Positions 33,086 through 45,385 of a stretch of 64,000 bases of DNA are shown here, piece by piece. Positions within the stretch are counted from its first letter, which is position 1. Every line of letters begins with the position of its first letter. The notes under the pieces were generated by a model that ran no database searches, had not been told where the DNA came from, and was given only the letters and a program-made list of their open reading frames with translations. Source of the stretch: Bryopsis sp. KO-2023 (taxonomy: Eukaryota; Chlorophyta; Ulvophyceae; Bryopsidales; Bryopsidaceae); assembly GCA_030272585.1 (NCBI GenBank), contig BSYQ01000004.1:4588001-4652000 (forward strand). Direction: 5' to 3'. The translations under genes and the position numbers were made by a program.

Positions 33086-36000
33086 TTAATGAAGTTTTCC
33101 TCTTGATTCCCACCATCCCAATTTTGCCCTCCAAATCACACTCCGTTTTGATTTGACAGAATATCCTGCCATCCAAATCCAGAATATGTCTCCTCCTCCG
33201 GCATGTTCTAAAATTTTAACCGAAATTAATGAAATTTTCCTCTTGATTCCCACCCCCATCCCAATTTTACCCTCCAAATCACACTTCGTTTTGATTTGAC
33301 AGGAAAATCCTGCCATCCAAATCCAGAATATGTCTCCTCCTCCGGCATGTTCTAGAATTTTAACAGAAATAAATGAAGTTTTCCTCTTGATTCCCACCCC
33401 CATCCCAATTTTACCCTCCAAATCACACTCCGTTTTGATTTGACAGGAATATCCCGCCATCCAAATCCAGAATGTGTCTCCTCCTCCGGCATGTTCTAAA
33501 ATTTTAACCGAAATTAATGAAATTTTCCTCTTGATTCCCACCCCCATCCCAATTTTACCCTCCAAATCACACTCCGTTTTGATTTGACAGGAAAATCCTG
33601 CCATCCAAATCCAGAATATGTCTCCTCCTCCGGCATGTTCTAAAATTTTAACCGAAATAAATGAAGTTTTCCTCTTGATTCCCACCATCCCAATTTTGCC
33701 CTCCAAATCACACTCCGTTTTGATTTGACAGGAAAATCCTGCCATCCAAATCCAGAATATGTCTCCTCCTCCGGCATGTTCTAAAATTTTAACCGAAATT
33801 AATGAAATTTTCCTCTTGATTCCCACCATCCCAATTTTGCCCTCCAAATCACACTCCGTTTTGATTTGACAGGAAAATCCTGCCATCCAAATCCAGAATA
33901 TGTCTCCTCCTCCGGCATGTTCTAAAATTTTAACCGAAATAAATGAAGTTTTCCTCTTGATTCCCACCATCCCAATTTTGCCCTCCAAATCACACTCCGT
34001 TTTGATTTGACAGGAATATCCTGCCATCCAAATCCAGAATGTGTCTCCTCCTCCGGCATGTTCTAAAATTTTAACCGAAATAAATGAAGTTTTCCTCTTG
34101 ATTCCCACCATCCCAATTTTGCCCTCCAAATCACACTCCGTTTTGATTTGACAGGAATATCCCGCCATCCAAATCCAGAATGTGTCTCCTCCTCCGGCAT
34201 GTTCTAAAATTTTAACCGAAATTAATGAAATTTTCCTCTTGATTCCCACCCCCATCCCAATTTTACCCTCCAAATCACACTCCGTTTTGATTTGACAGGA
34301 AAATCCTGCCATCCAAATCCAGAATATGTCTCCTCCTCCGGCATGTTCTAAAATTTTAACCGAAATAAATGAAGTTTTCCTCTTGATTCCCACCATCCCA
34401 ATTTTGCCCTCCAAATCACACTCCGTTTTGATTTGACAGGAAAATCCTGCCATCCAAATCCAGAATATGTCTCCTCCTCCGGCATGTTCTAAAATTTTAA
34501 CCGAAATTAATGAAATTTTCCTCTTGATTCCCACCATCCCAATTTTGCCCTCCAAATCACACTCCGTTTTGATTTGACAGGAAAATCCTGCCATCCAAAT
34601 CCAGAATATGTCTCCTCCTCCGGCATGTTCTAAAATTTTAACCGAAATAAATGAAGTTTTCCTCTTGATTCCCACCATCCCAATTTTGCCCTCCAAATCA
34701 CACTCCGTTTTGATTTGACAGGAATATCCTGCCATCCAAATCCAGAATGTGTCTCCTCCTCCGGCATGTTCTAAAATTTTAACCGAAATAAATGAAGTTT
34801 TCCTCTTGATTCCCACCATCCCAATTTTGCCCTCCAAATCACACTCCGTTTTGATTTGACAGGAATATCCCGCCATCCAAATCCAGAATGTGTCTCCTCC
34901 TCCGGCATGTTCTAAAATTTTAACCGAAATAAATGAAGTTTTCCTCTTGATTCCCACCATCCCAATTTTGCCCTCCAAATCACACTCCGTTTTGATTTGA
35001 CAGGAATATCCTGCCATCCAAATCCAGAATGTGTCTCCTCCTCCGGCATGTTCTAAAATTTTAACCGAAATTAATGAAATTTTCCTCTTGATTCCCACCC
35101 CCATCCCAATTTTACCCTCCAAATCACACTCCGTTTTGATTTGACAGGAAAATCCTGCCATCCAAATCCAGAATATGTCTCCTCCTCCGGCATGTTCTAA
35201 AATTTTAACCGAAATAAATGAAGTTTTCCTCTTGATTCCCACCATCCCAATTTTGCCCTCCAAATCACACTCCGTTTTGATTTGACAGGAAAATCCTGCC
35301 ATCCAAATCCAGAATATGTCTCCTCCTCCGGCATGTTCTAAAATTTTAACCGAAATTAATGAAATTTTCCTCTTGATTCCCACCATCCCAATTTTGCCCT
35401 CCAAATCACACTCCGTTTTGATTTGACAGGAAAATCCTGCCATCCAAATCCAGAATATGTCTCCTCCTCCGGCATGTTCTAAAATTTTAACCGAAATAAA
35501 TGAAGTTTTCCTCTTGATTCCCACCATCCCAATTTTGCCCTCCAAATCACACTCCGTTTTGATTTGACAGGAATATCCTGCCATCCAAATCCAGAATGTG
35601 TCTCCTCCTCCGGCATGTTCTAAAATTTTAACCGAAATTAATGAAATTTTCCTCTTGATTCCCACCCCCATCCCAATTTTACCCTCCAAATCACACTCCG
35701 TTTTGATTTGACAGGAAAATCCTGCCATCCAAATCCAGAATATGTCTCCTCCTCCGGCATGTTCTAAAATTTTAACCGAAATAAATGAAGTTTTCCTCTT
35801 GATTCCCACCATCCCAATTTTGCCCTCCAAATCACACTCCGTTTTGATTTGACAGGAAAATCCTGCCATCCAAATCCAGAATATGTCTCCTCCTCCGGCA
35901 TGTTCTAAAATTTTAACCGAAATTAATGAAATTTTCCTCTTGATTCCCACCATCCCAATTTTGCCCTCCAAATCACACTCCGTTTTGATTTGACAGGAAA

Positions 36001-37087
36001 ATCCTGCCATCCAAATCCAGAATATGTCTCCTCCTCCGGCATGTTCTAAAATTTTAACCGAAATAAATGAAGTTTTCCTCTTGATTCCCACCATCCCAAT
36101 TTTGCCCTCCAAATCACACTCCGTTTTGATTTGACAGGAATATCCTGCCATCCAAATCCAGAATGTGTCTCCTCCTCCGGCATGTTCTAAAATTTTAACC
36201 GAAATTAATGAAATTTTCCTCTTGATTCCCACCCCCATCCCAATTTTACCCTCCAAATCACACTCCGTTTTGATTTGACAGGAAAATCCTGCCATCCAAA
36301 TCCAGAATATGTCTCCTCCTCCGGCATGTTCTAAAATTTTAACCGAAATAAATGAAGTTTTCCTCTTGATTCCCACCATCCCAATTTTGCCCTCCAAATC
36401 ACACTCCGTTTTGATTTGACAGGAAAATCCTGCCATCCAAATCCAGAATATGTCTCCTCCTCCGGCATGTTCTAAAATTTTAACCGAAATAAATGAAGTT
36501 TTCCTCTTGATTCCCACCATCCCAATTTTGCCCTCCAAATCACACTCCGTTTTGATTTGACAGGAATATCCTGCCATCCAAATCCAGAATATGTCTCCTC
36601 CTCCGGCATGTTCTAGAATTTTAACCGAAATAAATGAAGTTTTCCTCTTGATTCCCACCATCCCAATTTTGCCCTCCAAATCACACTCCGTTTTGATTTG
36701 ACAGGAATATCCTGCCATCCAAATCCAGAATATGTCTCCTCCTCCGGCATGTTCTAAAATTTTAACCGAAATAAATGAAGTTTTCCTCTTGATTCCCACC
36801 ATCCCAATTTTGCCCTCCAAATCACACTCCGTTTTGATTTGACAGGAATATCCTGCCATCCAAATCCAGAATGTGTCTCCTCCTCCGGCATGTTCTAAAA
36901 TTTTAACCGAAATAAATGAAGTTTTCCTCTTGATTCCCACCATCCCAGTTTTGCCCTCCAAATCACACTCCGTTTTGATTTGACAGGAATATCCTGCCAT
37001 CCAAATCCAGAATATGTCTCCTCCTCCGGCATGTTCTAAAATTTTAACCGAAATAAATGAAGTTTTCCTCTTGATTCCCACAGCCAT
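33086..37087 (-). repeat. Satellite array II: about 28 monomers of 141/144 bp, open for 1,333 codons
   Basis: Each monomer is 141 bp, or 144 bp where an extra CCC is present. All length variants are multiples of three, so one minus-strand frame stays open from 37,087 to 33,086, repeating a 47-48 residue unit (with strings ISVKILEHAGGGD, FWIWMAG and IKTECDLEGK). Variant monomers follow a four-unit higher-order pattern of 567 bp, repeated with added single units. Homology with array I is plain (GACAGGAAAATCCTGCCAT, a following TCCAGAAT, CTCCTCC and GTGTTCT/ATGTTCT). A one-base deletion in the last monomer shifts the frame. Variants among monomers often change the amino acid, which gives no sign of purifying selection. 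It is annotated as a satellite, not as a gene. Confidence 0.95.
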
Positions 37088-37089
37088 CC

Positions 37090-37720
37090 CATTTCCACCA
37101 TTTCTCCTCCACCAGGATCCAGTTCACAAAAAGTGACCTTGCCTTGATGTCCCCTCCAATGCCACCATGCCCTCAGTTGACTGAAAGTTATTTTGCAGCT
37201 CATCCACTCGATTCCGCTGGCCCTCACATGATCCACTCCACAGTAGTTTTCAATTTTCCATGAACATTTTGACGAATTTCACCCCAAAAAAGCCCATCCG
37301 CTTCAATTGTCTCCTCTTCGAACACAGAGTCCAAAGAAAGACTGCCAGCATTTCAAAGTCCCCATTCACATTCACATTCCCCTTTTTTTTTCCCCCAGAA
37401 TCTTTTTTTTTTAATCCCTGACCCCGAAATTGGAAAATAAGGCAGTTCCACTCCATTAATATCCTTGAGTGATTTTTTTTCTTTGTTGGGTTTTTCTTAT
37501 AGAAAAAATAAAAACTTCCCTGACTCTGACCCCGAAATTGGAAAATAAGGCAGTTCCACCCGACTAATCCCCTCGAGTGACTTTATATATTTGTTGGGTT
37601 TTTTTGATAGAAAAAATAAAAAATTCCCCGACCCTGACCCCGAAAATGGAAAATAAGGCAGTTCCACTCAATTAATTTCCCTGAGTGACTTTATCTATTT
37701 GTTTGGTTTTTTTAGGGTAA
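37090..37720. repeat. Spacer with coiled-coil-like fragment and three direct repeats of about 105 bp
   Basis: 37,105-37,300 is similar to 49,740-49,940 and 50,240-50,440 (minus-strand strings like EGQ-NRVDELQN). Then three direct repeats start at about 37,420, 37,525 and 37,632, each with CCCCGAAA-TGGAAAATAAGGCAGTTCCAC, a GAGTGA and TTTGTTGGGTTTTT. This is the triplicated form of the repeat found once at 25.9 kb and about twice at 50.6-50.8 kb. Confidence 0.75.
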
Positions 37721-37806
37721 AAAAAAAAATCCCCCCCCCCCCCCCCACCCCCTCTCCCATGGCCCCTCGGCCCCCCGCCCCCCCCCCCCCCCCCCGAAGT
37801 TTTTTT

Positions 37807-38496
37807 TTAGACCGGCAGATCCAGCTTACGCCGGATATACTGGCAGATTTTGATGGTGTAGAAGGTGGTGACGTCGGTAGATTTGAGGCAGGTGAGCTGG
37901 ATGGCGGTCAGGGTCAATTCGACGGCAAAATTGATCCCCTTGTAGATGGCGAAAATGTTGACGGTGTCGGACCCGGACCACCATTGGTAGAGCAGCCCCA
38001 TCCCCAAACCTTGGAGGAAAGCACAGAGGGTCGCCATGAAGTCGTCAAAGGAGGAAGGGCTGGGCTGGTCAGAATTGACGGTGACGGTGGAAGGAGCCTT
38101 GCAAGTCTACGAACACGTAAGAACATACAAAATTCAGGTTGGGAGCAAGGATTTTATTTCGAGGTGAGAGAAAATCAGATTGCATTATTATTCCATCATG
38201 TGGTTGGCGATTCATCGAAAGGACGAACTTTGAATTGGAATAAGGTGAAAATAATAACACTATTGATTTTACGAACTATTAGATCATTTTTTTTTTCTTT
38301 TGCTTACCTTGTAAACTGGTTTATCGAAGCCGTGGGCGATGGTCCCGTAGTAGCGACCCCAGTAGGTTCCGTCTTCATCCCAAAAGCGCTCCACCACCAC
38401 CTCCTCCTCCCCCTCAGCTCGCTTCACCACGTACAGGAGCATGGACACCACCACCACCAACGCGATGCACATCAAAAAAATCCTGGTCAGCCACAA
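37807..38496 (-). CDS. Small membrane protein of unknown family, copy 2 (2 exons)
   Basis: Exon 1 is 38308-38496 and exon 2 is 37807-38106; the intron sits at the same phase-0 site after VYK and before TCKAP, giving 162 residues. The N-terminal membrane segment is IFLMCIALVVVVSMLLYVV (6-24), then an acidic stretch (EGEEEVVVERFWDED) and WGRYYGTIAHGFDK (46-59). Exon 2 differs strongly from copies 1 and 3 but keeps hydrophobic runs (ATLCAFLQGLGMGLLY; INFAVELTLTAIQL) and ends in a basic ICQYIRRKL comparable to ICLRIRRRAGL. It is the most diverged member, perhaps with a different function. Its 3' side is a C-rich tract of 60 bp (37,733-37,797). Expression cannot be judged from sequence. Confidence 0.7.
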
Positions 38497-38651
38497 AAAA
38501 AAACTTTAGTCGTTTTTTCACAACAACATCAAGGGATTCGGGTAAGCGACCGTTTCTGGGATGACCCATGCAAATATGGCCAGTGATAATTTCTGGAGGT
38601 TTTCCAAAACCAGTTCTTTATTAGTTTATCTTTGAAAAAAAAAAAAAAAAA

Positions 38652-38794
<143 letters not shown>

Positions 38795-38821
38795 GACATT
38801 TGATAATATAGTGGGGTTTTT

Positions 38822-38902
38822 CTGAGTCAGCCCACTAACACATTTCAATAAACGGGACTGCCACTCCACCTTTTGGCATCGTGTAGAACACTTTCAATTC
38901 AA
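38822..38902 (+). repeat. Dispersed short repeat, copy 4
   Basis: CTGAGTCAG, then diverged AAACGGGACTGCCAC, CCTTTTGG and the CTTTCAATTCAAG end. It directly follows the GAAA microsatellite. Confidence 0.6.
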
Positions 38903-39663
38903 GTACAGATATAAACAAATCTTCACAGATTCTACAGGTCAGACCAGCTCCCCATTTTCAACATACCTGAAGAAAATGCCGGCCTTGGCTGAACCCTCGG
39001 TGCACCCCGAGCGCCTCATCGATCCACGTCGCCTGCTGCCACCACCAAATTCATGCTCCATTCTGTAACTGTAAGCACATCAACACTCAGTTGCATTATT
39101 TGGCTGCAGAAATGGAGCAGATTCCGCTGCTGCAAATGACTAACTTCAATTTCGGGGTGGGGCTGACCAATTCCAAGGAAGGGGACAGAACTCCACCCTC
39201 CCTTTTCTTTGTTCCAATATATATATTTTATATATATTATGTTTGTTTTTTTCTGGATAAAATGGGGGGGAGGTGGTGTGGCTGGATTTTGGAGAAAACA
39301 CTCCATGTTTTTTTCTTTTCTTAATGTTGTTTGTAAAGTTGAAAATTCCCCTAAACCCTGACCCCTATATATGTTTTTTAATTTATTTTTCATTTTTATT
39401 TTGGATCATTCAGGCCTGGCACATTCTGTATTTTCCCTGGCAGTTTTTTAAACCATCTAACAAGGCTCTTCAAAAGGGGATTTTTTCCCATACTGTATTT
39501 CGTTGGATAATCGATTCGGATAACCGATTTTTTTCTTGTTCTAGAATTACCCATGTAATTCTGCTCAGCATTTTTCTTAAAACTTCCCCACCCAATTTCT
39601 TCTAAGCCTACTCTTGGGGTTGAGAGCTAACTGTAGACAATAGAATAAAAAGATGCTTTACCT

Positions 39664-39742
39664 CTTGAGTCAGTCTAGAACACTTTTCGTGAACGGACTC
39701 CACTTCGTCTTTTTGGCCTTGTTTAAAACAGTTCCAATATTC
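39664..39742 (+). repeat. Dispersed short repeat, copy 5
   Basis: TTGAGTCAG, CGTGAACGGACTCCAC, TTTTTGGCCTTG. It lies at the same place relative to the promoter-like module as copy 3 does in the previous duplicon, so it was probably duplicated with it. Confidence 0.6.
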
Positions 39743-39904
39743 GAAAACATTTGGGATTCTGTTGAGATTATACACATCCTGACAAGATTTACATATTCGC
39801 GTCTTCTGAAAGCACAGGGTCGTTCTTACCTGTCGTTGCGGCCCATCTTCTTCTCTCACTCGTCGACGATAAGCTCCACGCAAAAGCTCAATAACGCTCG
39901 AAAA

Positions 39905-39979
39905 AGGCAAGAAAGCGAAGAAGAACAAAGGGCGGGAAAAGTATTAAATAGGGGGGTGCCGTCAACATCGGTCTGGCAG
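39905..39979 (+). promoter_or_regulatory. Promoter-like module, duplicon copy B
   Basis: GGCAAGAAAGCGAAG, GGCGGGAAAAG, TTAAATAGGGGGG, GTCAACATCGGTCTGGCAG. An ATG follows at about 39,990 and opens a 22-codon frame (MPDWRRD...) that corresponds to the 48-codon frame of copy C. Confidence 0.4.
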
Positions 39980-40149
39980 TTTTTTCCGCTATGCCCGACT
40001 GGAGGAGGGACCGATTCTGGCACCAGAATCATGTTTTTCTGCGAAAATTCGGCTTGTAGAGGTGGAGGAGGTATTGGGTGCTTGCATAAGTTTGAATCAA
40101 CCATCTCAATTGTTGGAAAAAAGAACCTGCACTCATGATTACTTTCAGC

Positions 40150-42800
40150 CATGGTTGAGAAATGGCAGGATCGATTGTGCAATTGTTTTGGTTGGATATG
40201 AAGACACTGTGAAACTCATTTGAATTGACTTGCTGCCCTGCAACAGGCAGGAAGTCATCAAATTTAGTACTGGGAGGCTGATCAAACACCCCAATACCCA
40301 TGGACTGAATAAAACACACACACACACACACACACACGAAGACTATCTCCTACACAAATGTATTAAAACAAAACAAACAACAGTTGGCATTAAGTCTGAG
40401 GCACTATAGAAATCTTCCGAAACGCCCTTGATTACTTCCCCTTTTCGAGGAAACTCAAAAGTCGCAATCTCTCAAATGCATTTGTTCAGTTTCATCAACT
40501 CACACAAACCTAAATCAAACTACCCCAACGATGTCGAAAACAAAAAAACAGAGGTGAAAAAGCTAATCCAGCTGGATCCATACTGCAGTATTTCTTGATC
40601 GTCAGACAATTCAGAAGCCTTCGATTAACCATAGCCCAAAATCCTGGTTATATCAAAATCCAAACCTTCCAATCCCTCCTCAGAAAACTTGTCAAAATGT
40701 TTTCTGAGCATGCCCACGGGGTCCTTCACTTTTTCCTTTACTTTTTTTTGTTTTTCCTCTCAACAACATCCCCCCAGCTTTTCCTTCAGCATAAGGAGAG
40801 ACCTGGATCCATTGGAGCAGCCGCAGCTTTCCTCGATTTGGGAAAACAGATCCAGACACACTCTTAAAAAACAGGAAGGGCCCCACGCCTCTTTTCAATT
40901 TCCACCTTCCGTCACCACCATTTCCTCTCATTTCATTCTTCCTCAACATTTCCACAGGGAGAAGCAGCAACATCCCTAGAGGAAAGCTCTCTCTCCACCC
41001 CTCTCCCTCAGTAAGACATTGGGACAGGCAAATTCTCCTCAGCACTACCCATCTGTGTGATCGACAAACCCCTCAGCAAGCTGGTTTGCCGACTTCATCA
41101 ACACCTGCCAGGACGTTTCCTTCAACGAGTCCTTGTTCATAAACCCCAGCATATCTATCGCCTCCTTCCTGGTGCTGGAGTTTCTGGCCAGGTGGATGAA
41201 TGAAATCAGCGGGAGGTTCTCCCCTGAATTCTGGGAGTGATTCCCTGAATTGATCAAAGCCTCCTCTGGAGTTTCAGCTCCACCCGTTTGTTTGGGTTCA
41301 ACCGGGATCCCAACAGGAAAACCTGCAACTCCAACAAGAAAAAAGAACTTATCAAACGAAGCATCCCCAATAAAGGATGTCAACAATGAACAATCAATGT
41401 GGAATTCTGCTTTTTCTCTTTTTCCAAAGCCGACAGGAAAGCAGTGGCACAGTGCGATGTTAAACTCCAAATCGTAATGCTGCAGCCATTCCTCGACCTC
41501 AATCACCCGGTCATACCACTGGACATCGCTTGCCTCGGTGATCAAAGCCCCAAACATAGCAATCCAGGCAAGCCATCCTGATGCTCTTGTTTCATAAACC
41601 CATGTGAAATCAAGAAGAGTGCAGCGTTTATACACAAATATCCTTTGTTGGTTGACGGCAGTCGTTGTGATGAGCAGTTCTAAGAGTTCAGTTCGTTGTT
41701 ATGAAATCTGCCCAGGAGACAAAAAGTGCGCTCTTGTTACCTCTGGAATGCGATATCCAGCTGTTGTGCATTGCCACAACCCTTCATGACTGTGCTGCAC
41801 ACGACACGGTGTCAGGGCAGAATTCATCACCACCACCACCACCAAACTCCCACATGAGCTCCAACAGCTTCACTGCTTTCAACCACTGAGGTGAGTCAGC
41901 TATTGCATGCATAAGCCGCAGAAAGCCACAGCACACCCTACCCCACATGGATGAGGATATGTTCAAGATGGAGCACATTCTCTCTTTCCCTCAAGCGTTT
42001 TCAAACAAACGTTGGTTACGCTTCTTCACGCTTTTTGTACCTGGAACGGGTTTATGGATGAGTGCTATTGGGGTATTAGGTATATTTACTCGCTGTATTC
42101 ACTTGTTCGGTGCAGTTCTCCTGTTGCTGATGCTCCCTGTCACCCCTGGCAATGAGCACGAGCTAGCCCATGGCATGGCACCTCTGGGACCTGACTGATG
42201 CGGGTTCCGTTGCCCAAAAGTAGACTCCAAGCCTGGCCCAACCCCACCAGCCATCCTGTTTGGATTGCTGGGTCCGAATGCACTTGAGCATTCCCATCAA
42301 CCACTTCACATTCCTTGATTGATACTGGTAAAAAAGGGCCGATTGACATTCATGAAGGGCAGAACTCAACCCAGCACTATCAAGGCTCATAGACAACTTG
42401 AGTAGCACATCTGCCTTCTGATCCTGACCGCCATTGCACAACCCATACATAACTTGCTGCATGTCTGGAAAACCAGAGAACCCTGAGAGCGCCACGGATG
42501 TCCAAAGTCATCTGACAATCGATCATAAGCTTCAGTATATGGTGATGGATCAGGATCACCAAGGTCAATTAAGACAAAGAATTTGCGAATTTGGAGTCGA
42601 GCATGGGAGAGGCTGGTCGACGAACCTCAGGCGAGCGTCATTCTTGGTACTGTTGGGAGCAGCCTCTCTGGGGACGGCTCGGATATGTATGTGGACAAGG
42701 GACCCAGGGGATGAATAATTTTCAGTCTTGTTGGTTCAATGAATGGGAAAGGGCTGCTGGGTGGCGGCTCGGAGGAAATGTCAGCTATTGTCTTGAGCGA
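40150..42800. repeat. Duplicated block D, copy B
   Basis: Collinear with 28,200-30,815. On the minus strand 41,045-41,635 stays open for 196 codons, containing WLAWIAMFGALITEASDVQW, VIEVEEWLQHYDLEF, the hydrophobic FFLVGVAGFPVG and PEEAL...ENLPLISFIHLARNSS. Other shared strings are HECQSALFYQYQSRNVKWL near 42,330 and a PPPSSPFPF string near 42,750. Together they suggest the remains of one or more multi-exon genes that were duplicated and then decayed; no splice chain links them convincingly. Confidence 0.65.
41045..41635 (-). pseudogene. Protein-like remnant of unknown family in block D
   Basis: A 196-codon open stretch whose counterpart at 29,300-29,650 is only partly open. The C-terminal half (VPVGIPVEPKQTGG, PEEAL, LISFIHLARNSS, DMLGF, SANQLAEGFVDH) is nearly identical between copies. 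An acceptor-like TTGCAG lies before GTTTTCCTG, so it could be an exon. No domain is recognised. It is called a remnant because the paired copy is interrupted. Confidence 0.3.
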
Positions 42801-43341
42801 ATCGTATGAAACCCACCAGCGACATTCGCAGACTCCAGAACCGCACAGTTTTTGCGCCACCCAAGTACTGGACTGGTGGAGCATCCAAGAACACAATCCC
42901 TCACGAACCAATCAATCTCATCAATGAACGCTTGGGACGTCACCTCAACTGTCAATTCCATCCGTCCACATGTACAGGTCGAACGAATCAATGAATGTCT
43001 CTGCGTGAATGTGAGCACTGCCATTCAGCCTCCTTCTGGCAGCTGTTAGCAGGCCCTGGTTCCACCTACGATCCCACAGGGTTGCAGCCAGAGGGTTGAT
43101 TTCATCTGAACCTCCACCAGGTTTTGGAGCCTTGTGGTAAGAAATATCACACTGAATCAACAAAACCATGTTGGATTTTGCAAAAAACGAAATCCCAATT
43201 GATGTGCATGCCAGAAAACAAAGAGAAGCGTTGTTTGCTGTCCAATTGTTTCACAGGATCCAAATTTGGATTGTTTTAAGCCACCCCCTTTTGTCCCCCT
43301 CACTCTTCCCCCCACCCTACCCATTTTTGGGGTGTCCAGTC

Positions 43342-43382
43342 GATCGCCGCCGACCTCACCTCAATCGGAGGTTGGTGGATCC
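43342..43382. repeat. Long hairpin element 5 of 7 (shortened)
   Basis: Left arm GATCGCCGCCGACCTC; right arm GAGGTTGGTGGATC lacks a few bases, so the outer stem is shortened. Confidence 0.65.
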
Positions 43383-43945
43383 ACCACCCACTTTCCCATA
43401 TCATTTGGGAAGAGGAGAGGGACTAGGGGGTGGCCCATTAAAAGTAAACAAATCCATTTTTTTTTCTATGAAACATAATATCCAATCTTGCCCACAGAAC
43501 TCAGTTTCTGCTCCCCTTTCCTTTCTTTTGGCAGCAAACGGCCTGTTTCCCCAAAACGAAACTGTTTCAGTTCATTTAAAAACCCAGCTGCAGAAAACCT
43601 TCAATCGCAATATCTTGTACCTTGAACCCTAACAGAATTCAGATTGCAAGAATCTATAACAGTGCTCCACCCCTTCCATTTTTCGCTCCCCAACAAATTC
43701 TGCCCCTGTTTTTTCCCGTAGAAAAGGTTTCATTATCACCAAACACTACCTTTCCTCCAATAAAAAGTGCTTCCTTTGAACAGTCCCTTTTTCACAGCAA
43801 CACTTTTGGTTCACACTTGGTTTAAAATTAAAATTTCCTCATCGATGAATGTTCGTTCCCACAGGAATCCCACCCCCTTCTGCCCCCTGACCACTTCCCC
43901 CCCCTAAACCTAATCCACCACCCTTGTTGAGGTGGGGTTTGAGTA

Positions 43946-43985
43946 GATCGCCGCCGACCTCATCCGATCAGAGGTTGGTGGCGAT
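43946..43985. repeat. Long hairpin element 6 of 7
   Basis: GATCGCCGCCGACCTC with GAGGTTGGTGGCGATC: 16 pairs, two of them G.U, no mismatch, and an 8-base loop. Confidence 0.8.
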
Positions 43986-44367
43986 CCACTGTCCACTTTT
44001 TTTTTTTTCTTCTAGGTTTTTTTTGGGGGGGGGGCAGAAGAACTACAGGGTGGGACTCCGGAAAAAAAAACAAAAACTTTCTTTTCATGCAACGAAAAAA
44101 TCCCATTGCCTTTCCACCTGATTGTCGTAATACAACACTGTGCACAGCGCATAAAACTTCCCACAGCCCAGGTTCCTAAAAATCCCAACTCTATCCGACA
44201 CCACCATACCAAGGATGTCCATTCATTCCGCCTACATTTTTCTTCTTCATTTTCTACTTTTCCCCTTCTCAGCTCCCCCTTCCAAGAATCCCAGCCTTCT
44301 GAGCAGCCCGCCCACTTCCCTCCCTTACCCGATCCACCACCCATGTTGAGGTGGGGTTTCCTAGTCA

Positions 44368-44405
44368 ATCGCCGCCGACCTCTACCATAAGAGGTTGGTG
44401 GCGAT
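44368..44405. repeat. Long hairpin element 7 of 7
   Basis: ATCGCCGCCGACCTC with GAGGTTGGTGGCGAT, loop TACCATAA. The stem equals element 6, while the loop and flanks differ. Confidence 0.8.
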
Positions 44406-44849
44406 AAACTGTCCACTTTTTGAATCTGGGTTTTCCTTGAGAGGGAAGAAATGCTACAGGCTGGGCTCCCGGAAAACATGCTTTTTATGATCATCTTGAT
44501 CCCAGTCGCCTTGCTTCTTAGCAACCCTGTTCTTGTACCTTTTCCAGGAAAACGGAATCTTGTCTGGAAAATTATTCTCTTGATGAAGGCATCCACTTTT
44601 CCAGACAGACTCAAAGCAGCTGCCTTTGCTCTCTTCCTCGAGAGATTCATTATTCACTACTGCTGGAAGATCTCCAGATTCAATCAAGGAGTTCACCACA
44701 TGAGATTGACCATCCAGTCATATCAAAAGGAATCCCCATTTCCTTCCTTTCTTTCCTGAAAAAAAACTATCTTTTCTCGACAGGGAAAATAAATCACTCA
44801 TCGATACTTCTCTCTGATTTTTTTACCGAAGAAAAGAAAACTCATTTCA

Positions 44850-45154
44850 CTTTGCTTTTGACATCCCATATCGGGAAATCTGGACCACCGGCTTCCACAC
44901 AAACTGAAAGTCCGATGAATTTCTTCTTTGTTTTTGCCTGACCATCACCGATTTCCCTTCCAAACTCCATATTTCTTTGCTCCCCATGCTCCCTTTTTTC
45001 CGATTTTCCCAAAGGTGCATGAAAAAGCAATCGATTAGCCTTCTCCAATCTTTGTCGCATGGTTTCTTGTTCGTTTTCTCTTGTACTTCTTTTCCAAAAA
45101 ATCATATCCTTTTCAAGCACCCACCCCTTCCAAATCCTGATTGAGGATCCCCTA
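44850..45154. repeat. Tandem unit of about 600 bp, interrupted (left part)
   Basis: Matches 48,160-48,393 of the next unit (CCGATTTCC, GCTCCCCATGCTCCC, CCAAAGGTGCATGAAAAAGC, CCTGATTGAGGATCCCCTA) and stops exactly at the transposon insertion point. Confidence 0.8.
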
Positions 45155-45164
45155 CGTCGGAATG

Positions 45165-45385
45165 TTTGGAGGCTTCGCTTCCACGGAAGCACAAGGTGGA
45201 AGCGCGCTTCCAAACCGCTTCCTCGGAAGCGGTGCGCTTCCATATGCTTCCGTGGAAGCGACTTCGCTTCCAGCAGCGCTTCCATGGAAGCGGCCTCGCC
45301 TCCAGCAGCGCTTCCATGGAAGCGACCTCGCCTCCAGCAGCGCTTCCAACCACGCTTCCACTGGAAGCAAGCGTTTCCACAAACG
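45165..45385. repeat. Left palindrome cluster of the transposon
   Basis: At least six inverted pairs of GCTTCC and GGAAGC separated by 2-3 bases (AC, TC, GT, AT, AT, ACT), plus single GCTTCC or GGAAGC copies. These are probably subterminal binding sites for the transposase. Confidence 0.85.

Larger units (their letters stand above)
42848..44480. repeat. Duplicated block H, copy 3 (diverged)
   Basis: The same landmarks as copies 1 and 2 in the same order, with many indels and three hairpins instead of two, implying an extra internal duplication. It continues into a stretch (to about 44,840) with an unrecognised open frame on each strand. Confidence 0.75.

Noticed and set aside
22547-37087. 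CRISPR-like arrangement of repeats
   Set aside because: Repeat units are directly adjacent with no unique spacers, 141-146 bp long, in a eukaryotic genome; they are satellites.
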